From: Euryarchaeota archaeon UBA13
GTDB taxonomy: Archaea; Thermoplasmatota; Poseidoniia; Poseidoniales; Poseidoniaceae
NCBI GenBank assembly: GCA_002495945.1
Contig: DAHU01000097.1
Location: forward strand, 3,153-11,020
Direction of reading: 5' to 3'
Length of the DNA: 7,868 bases
In this document: positions 4,316 through 7,868 of the stretch, one piece after another
Position numbering within the stretch: position 1 is the stretch's first letter
How the letters are laid out: each line of letters opens with the position of its first letter
Notes under the pieces: generated by a model
Seen by the model: the letters and a program-made list of their open reading frames with translations, nothing else
What the model was told of the DNA's origin: nothing
The model's database searches: none
Made by a program: the position numbers and the translations under genes

Positions 4316-6331
4316 ATGGCAAAGAAGGGTTCCGTCAGAAGGATGGATAATTCAGTGCCGAAATCCGCCGGCACAAAATTAGATTTGTCCGATGAAATGC
4401 CCGTGAGTTGGAAAAAGGGTCAAGAGCACTTTGCGCGCTTCACCGAACTTATCAAAATCGAACTTGAAGATGAGACCGCAATGGTCGAAGAGCGATGGAA
4501 AAAATGGGGCAAGCATCAACTGGTTGCTGCGGGCTTAACACTATTCGATTTAACCGGCCGTAGTCAAGGTAGATTCTATGGAGAACCGATAGTTGTGTTC
4601 GAACAGGTAGACCGCAATAGAATGCCACAACACAGATTCAGCCATGGCGACATCGTCCTAATTTCCCGTACCAAGCCATGGGGTGAAAAGATCTACGAGG
4701 GAATCGTATTGGATCGAGGACCAACCAGAATAAGGGTAGTAGTGAATGAGAAACCTAAAGATTTGAAAAAAGGTAGATGGAGAATCGATAAAGGTGCAAA
4801 TAGGATTGCACATGATCGAATGCATGAGGCGTTAATCGCTTTTCACTCAACCGAGTCGACTGGTGGAACACCACTGCGAGACCTGATTCTTGGCTCTTTA
4901 CACGACCCTGCTACCTCTGCAGCGCGCCCACCCGACATCTCGGGTAAATCTAAACACAACCACGCACAAATTTCTGAATCTCTCAATGATTCTCAAAAAA
5001 GCGCTGTTGAAAATTCTATTGCGACGCGATTGAGTCTTATTCAAGGCCCGCCCGGCACAGGAAAAACCTACACTGCTGTCCATTTGCTGAAACAACTTGC
5101 AGATATGGGCAGAGGGCCTATTCTCGCCTGTGCTGAATCTAACGTCGCAGTGGACAATCTGCTTGAGGGCCTGGTTGATATTGGCGTCAATGCGGTACGA
5201 ATTGGAAAACCGGTAAAAGTTAGAGAAAGCCTGCGTAATAGTACACTAGATGCGCTGGTAGAACAACACCCTGTACAAGATGAGATAGAGTACATTAAAT
5301 CACAAAATGAAGACCTGCGAAAAAGTCTCAATTCCCTCAAAGGTAAAGAAAAAGGTCTCACCCATCGGGAAATAAAAAACAATTTCAGAGACATCAGACG
5401 ATTGGAGGATAACGTAGTGGCATCATTACTGGATAATGCTGAAGTCGTTTGCGCCACTACGATAGGGGCTGGACACCATATTCTTGGTGACAGGAAGTTT
5501 CCTATTGTTCTGATTGATGAGGCAACACAAGCAAGTGAACCGAGTTCATTAGTGCCGATAATAAGAGGGTGTCGGCAACTTATATTGGTAGGAGACCACA
5601 AACAATTGCCACCGACTGTCATCAGTAAAAAAGCCGAGCAGGGCGGGCTAAACCAGTCATTATTTGAACGATTGAACAAATGTGGAATCCCGGCTAATAT
5701 GCTTACAACACAGTATCGGATGCACCCCGTGATTAGGGAATTTCCCAGTGCTAGATTTTACGATAATAAATTGGAGGACGGTTGTCAAGCCTCCGACCGC
5801 CCAACGCCCGCTGGATTATTGTGGCCTGACTGGGACAATCCGCTCGCATTCATACCAACTGAAGGAAGTGAATTACAGGATGAAGATGGTAGCAGTCGGT
5901 CTAATTTTGCCGAAGCAGCGAAGGTTTTGTCAATAGTCAAAAATTTACTTCAAGTTGGAGACTTGACCCCCAGAGATATTGGAGTTATCACACCATATAA
6001 TGGTCAAGTAAGGGTTTTGTCTGATTTATTTGAGCAAGCCGGTGGCAGAGCTGTTGGCGAGCCATTCAATGGCTTAGAAATCAAGAGTGTCGATGGGTAC
6101 CAAGGAAGAGAGAAGGAAGTGATTGTGTTTTCCACAGTCCGGGCTAATGAAGTTGGTGAAGTCGGATTTTTGAGTGACCGAAGAAGATTAAATGTCGCCC
6201 TTACAAGAGCAAGGCGAGGCTTGGTGATAATCGGCCACCCGAATACGCTTCGGCACGATAAAACATGGAACTCTTGGCTGGATTGGGTCGAAGAACGCAA
6301 TTTATTCGCCTGGCATTTATCTCAGGATTAA
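4316..6331 (+). CDS. UPF1-like SF1B helicase (IGHMBP2/Hcs1-type, AAA_11/AAA_12)
   Basis: A 671-residue ATP-dependent 5'-3' DNA/RNA helicase by family, close in length to yeast Hcs1. The N-terminal part (about 35-180) includes a charged helix (FTELIKIELEDETAMVEERW) and a beta-rich segment like the family's 1B domain. Helicase motifs follow in order: Q motif with Gln227 (NDSQKSAV), Walker A GPPGTGKT (244-251), motif Ia near AESNVAVDNLL, Walker B DEAT (401-404), motif III GDHKQLPP (426-433), motif IV region QYRMHP (466-471), motif V DGYQGRE (593-599) and motif VI NVALTRAR (626-633). All key residues are intact. A charged helical insert (about 325-375) between Ia and II resembles the stalk of this group. 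The likely role is handling of replication or RNA intermediates in the cytoplasm; the exact substrate is unknown. ATG 4316 is chosen for its GGTGA site. It is transcribed away from the zinc-ribbon operon. Confidence 0.95.
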   Translation: MAKKGSVRRMDNSVPKSAGTKLDLSDEMPVSWKKGQEHFARFTELIKIELEDETAMVEERWKKWGKHQLVAAGLTLFDLTGRSQGRFYGEPIVVFEQVDRNRMPQHRFSHGDIVLISRTKPWGEKIYEGIVLDRGPTRIRVVVNEKPKDLKKGRWRIDKGANRIAHDRMHEALIAFHSTESTGGTPLRDLILGSLHDPATSAARPPDISGKSKHNHAQISESLNDSQKSAVENSIATRLSLIQGPPGTGKTYTAVHLLKQLADMGRGPILACAESNVAVDNLLEGLVDIGVNAVRIGKPVKVRESLRNSTLDALVEQHPVQDEIEYIKSQNEDLRKSLNSLKGKEKGLTHREIKNNFRDIRRLEDNVVASLLDNAEVVCATTIGAGHHILGDRKFPIVLIDEATQASEPSSLVPIIRGCRQLILVGDHKQLPPTVISKKAEQGGLNQSLFERLNKCGIPANMLTTQYRMHPVIREFPSARFYDNKLEDGCQASDRPTPAGLLWPDWDNPLAFIPTEGSELQDEDGSSRSNFAEAAKVLSIVKNLLQVGDLTPRDIGVITPYNGQVRVLSDLFEQAGGRAVGEPFNGLEIKSVDGYQGREKEVIVFSTVRANEVGEVGFLSDRRRLNVALTRARRGLVIIGHPNTLRHDKTWNSWLDWVEERNLFAWHLSQD

Positions 6332-6368
6332 TGCGTAGATTGACAAACTAAGCCATTAACCACTAATC

Positions 6369-6935
6369 ATGGCGGATAGTCCGGTTAGTCTTCATCAAGG
6401 CGGCGGCACGCTAGCGCAAGCGGTGCTTGCCAGCGCTCCCGAGGGAATGTTAATTGCGCCAATATGGAAGAGAATTTCGGCTTTTATGTTAGATGTGTTA
6501 TTGATTTCAATTATTTTGACCTTCTTTACCAATGGCCAATTAACTCTAAATCTGCTCAATTTCCAATTGCTAACAGGTGGCGCGGAGTATATACTATTCT
6601 TTTCATCCAATTGGGCAATCCTATTGACCTCACATTGGCTATACTGGAAGTATACTGGTAGAGCATATGGTCGTTCATTAGGCCAGAGAGCGTTTAGGAT
6701 TGCTATTGTTCACGATAATGGAAGCGTTTTGGACAAGCATCATTGGAGCCCTAGGGCAGTAGCAAAGTTAGTGTATTTATTGCCCTTAATTGGACCGCTT
6801 TGGTTCGGGCTAAGAGACGCGTACAATGCTCGATCTAAGGAGGCAGAGTACCGCACCGCAATCGACAAAAAGAACCGTACTGTTGCCGCTGTTGACTGGT
6901 CATTACCTGTAGAGACGAGGAACAGACTACGGTAA
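6369..6935 (+). CDS. RDD family membrane protein
   Basis: A 188-residue membrane protein. RDD hallmarks are visible: Arg35 and Asp42 in KRISAFMLDVLLISII (first membrane segment, about 37-54), a second hydrophobic segment (about 74-94), the conserved GRSLGQRAFRIAIV (101-114) that follows it, and a third segment (about 132-148) ending in GLRDAYNAR, where Asp150 matches the family's final Asp. The N-terminus of about 30 residues and the charged tail of about 38 residues face the same side by the usual topology, presumably the cytoplasm. Family members are mostly uncharacterised; some have been linked to ion transport, which I would not assume here. It starts 37 nt after the helicase stop with no clear Shine-Dalgarno site or TATA box, so co-transcription with the helicase is likely. 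The family call is good; function is open. Confidence 0.85.
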   Translation: MADSPVSLHQGGGTLAQAVLASAPEGMLIAPIWKRISAFMLDVLLISIILTFFTNGQLTLNLLNFQLLTGGAEYILFFSSNWAILLTSHWLYWKYTGRAYGRSLGQRAFRIAIVHDNGSVLDKHHWSPRAVAKLVYLLPLIGPLWFGLRDAYNARSKEAEYRTAIDKKNRTVAAVDWSLPVETRNRLR

Positions 6936-6996
6936 AGAGCGATTAGACATCTATTTCAAGTATTACCGATTGTTCCTGTTAGATGGAAGGGTTACA

Positions 6997-7868
6997 ATGA
7001 GCGATGAATACTACACTCGTGCTCCGCCTTTAGAATGTCGATTGATGTCTGCCTCAATGGAAATTGATGATGATGATCAAGATGTTGTCCAAGTTATTGT
7101 TGAAGTTTCAAATGAAGAAGCAATGCCAATTGGTGGACTAGAAATTTTTATTCAAACCAGTAATAAGAAGAAAGTGACATCCGAACAAGGAATTAGCTCA
7201 CTTGGCCCAGGCTTGACTCGTAAATTTACCTTTGAGTTCCCGTTGCAAAAAGGCAACTGGACGTTTATGCTACGATCTCCGAGTGTAGAGGCTGATTTGG
7301 GTCCATTTGACCATGATTTCACCTTCCAAGCAGAAAAGGGTAGAGTGTACAATAATTCGATTGGTAGTGGCATGTTTACAGACGCGTTTACCAGCGACCT
7401 TGGAGACTTTGGTCAAGTTGAAGAACGAGGGTTGATAGACGCATCGAGTATTAAGATGACCTCATATTTTGGAGAGAATTCTGCTGGTGGAGCCACGGCA
7501 ATAACAGTTGGCAATGCACCAGTCGAAGAATCGAATAATGAAGAAGCCCCAAGAGTACCGCCGTGGCAAAAGTCTGGAGACCCACTACTTTCAGCACCTG
7601 TAACAACACCTACCGAAGCACCAACACCAACTGAACCAACAACTGACTCTACAGATTTGCTTGCATTTTCAAAGCAAGTTAGCCAGGCACCAGTTGAAAC
7701 CGTTACCGAACCGCCTACTACACCTGCACCAACACCTCCAACAACCGTAGATAAGGTTGCAAACCAAGCCCCAATCGTTGCCGATACTCCGCCTAGTCTG
7801 CCACCAAGCGCTCCAAGTTCCTCACCTCCAACCGAACCACCATCACAACCATCTAACAAACCCCCAAC
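6997..7868 (+). CDS. Uncharacterised protein with Ig-like beta domain and Pro/Thr-rich linker (3' partial)
   Basis: The frame opens at ATG 6997 and stays open to the last base, giving 290 residues so far; the C-terminus is outside the window. GGAAGGG lies 5 nt before the ATG as a modest ribosome site. Residues about 12-112 alternate short polar and hydrophobic strands (DVVQVIVEVSNE, LEIFIQTS, RKFTFEFPL, NWTFMLRS, HDFTFQAE), as in an Ig-like or CARDB-like beta sandwich, although I cannot name a family. Residues 113-185 are a Gly/Ser/Asp-rich region, followed by VPPWQKSGDPLL (188-199). From about 200 the chain is almost all Pro, Thr, Ser, Ala and Glu (for example APTPTEPTTD), a disordered linker leading to an unseen C-terminal part. 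There is no signal peptide, so either it is cytoplasmic or a membrane anchor follows. It lies 61 nt after the RDD gene on the same strand. Confidence 0.8.
   Translation, partial: MSDEYYTRAPPLECRLMSASMEIDDDDQDVVQVIVEVSNEEAMPIGGLEIFIQTSNKKKVTSEQGISSLGPGLTRKFTFEFPLQKGNWTFMLRSPSVEADLGPFDHDFTFQAEKGRVYNNSIGSGMFTDAFTSDLGDFGQVEERGLIDASSIKMTSYFGENSAGGATAITVGNAPVEESNNEEAPRVPPWQKSGDPLLSAPVTTPTEAPTPTEPTTDSTDLLAFSKQVSQAPVETVTEPPTTPAPTPPTTVDKVANQAPIVADTPPSLPPSAPSSSPPTEPPSQPSNKPP

Noticed and set aside
5068..5679. Minus-strand 203-codon open frame
   Set aside because: It lies fully inside the helicase gene, across its Walker A to motif III region, and its translation is Ser/Arg/Leu-rich without any family pattern.
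7413..7859. Minus-strand 148-codon open frame rich in Gly, Val and Ser
   Set aside because: It is the reverse reading of the Pro/Thr-rich linker of the plus-strand gene; low complexity and absence of stops follow from the CCA/ACA codons. The plus frame has a ribosome site and a folded-domain pattern.
7590..7868. CCA/ACA-rich stretch as a possible CRISPR or satellite repeat
   Set aside because: There are no fixed-length units or spacers; the bias is fully explained by Pro and Thr codons in one continuous reading frame.
1..7868. A defence island or mobile element centred on the helicase
   Set aside because: The helicase is a standard Hcs1/IGHMBP2-type protein with all motifs; its neighbours are an RDD protein, a linker protein and a metabolic run, and I saw no nuclease, transposase, integrase or terminal repeats.

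Overview
The window looks like chromosomal DNA of an uncultured marine euryarchaeon, most likely Marine Group II (Candidatus Poseidoniales) or a close relative. This is a judgement from gene content: an exported fasciclin/blue-copper protein ending in a PGF-CTERM-type tail, Shine-Dalgarno sites of the GGTG/GAGGTG kind, a TATA-like divergent promoter, a UPF1-like Hcs1/IGHMBP2 helicase, and a zinc-ribbon protein with a long acidic linker. There is no 16S rRNA or other marker gene here to settle the taxonomy. I saw no tRNA, rRNA, CRISPR array, insertion sequence or phage gene.

Layout. Bases 1-555 (+) hold the 3' end of a secreted fasciclin-plastocyanin fusion. It meets head-on, with no spacer, a small DUF4190-like membrane protein (556-942, -). 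Next comes a leftward four-gene run (4201 down to 1041): zinc-ribbon/acidic-linker/helical protein, GNAT acetyltransferase, polysaccharide-deacetylase-like protein, and BioY biotin transporter. The joints are 9 nt, a 4-nt overlap and 24 nt, so it reads as one operon, followed by a T6 tract on the minus strand that may terminate it. A compact divergent region (4202-4315) with a perfectly palindromic AT element separates this run from a rightward set: SF1B helicase (4316-6331), RDD-family membrane protein (6369-6935), and a protein with a beta-rich N-terminal domain and a Pro/Thr-rich linker that leaves the window still open (6997 to beyond 7868).

How the genes may work together. The exported copper protein is likely an electron carrier or surface redox protein. 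BioY takes up biotin, presumably with energy-coupling subunits encoded elsewhere. The deacetylase-like and acetyltransferase genes are translationally coupled and may act on related N-acyl substrates, but no substrate can be read from the sequence. The helicase is an ordinary nucleic-acid maintenance enzyme. The two least understood genes, the zinc-ribbon protein and the open Pro/Thr-rich protein, both join a small folded domain to a long disordered linker. I found no convincing new defence or mobile system; the best leads are the architectures of these two proteins and of the copper fusion.
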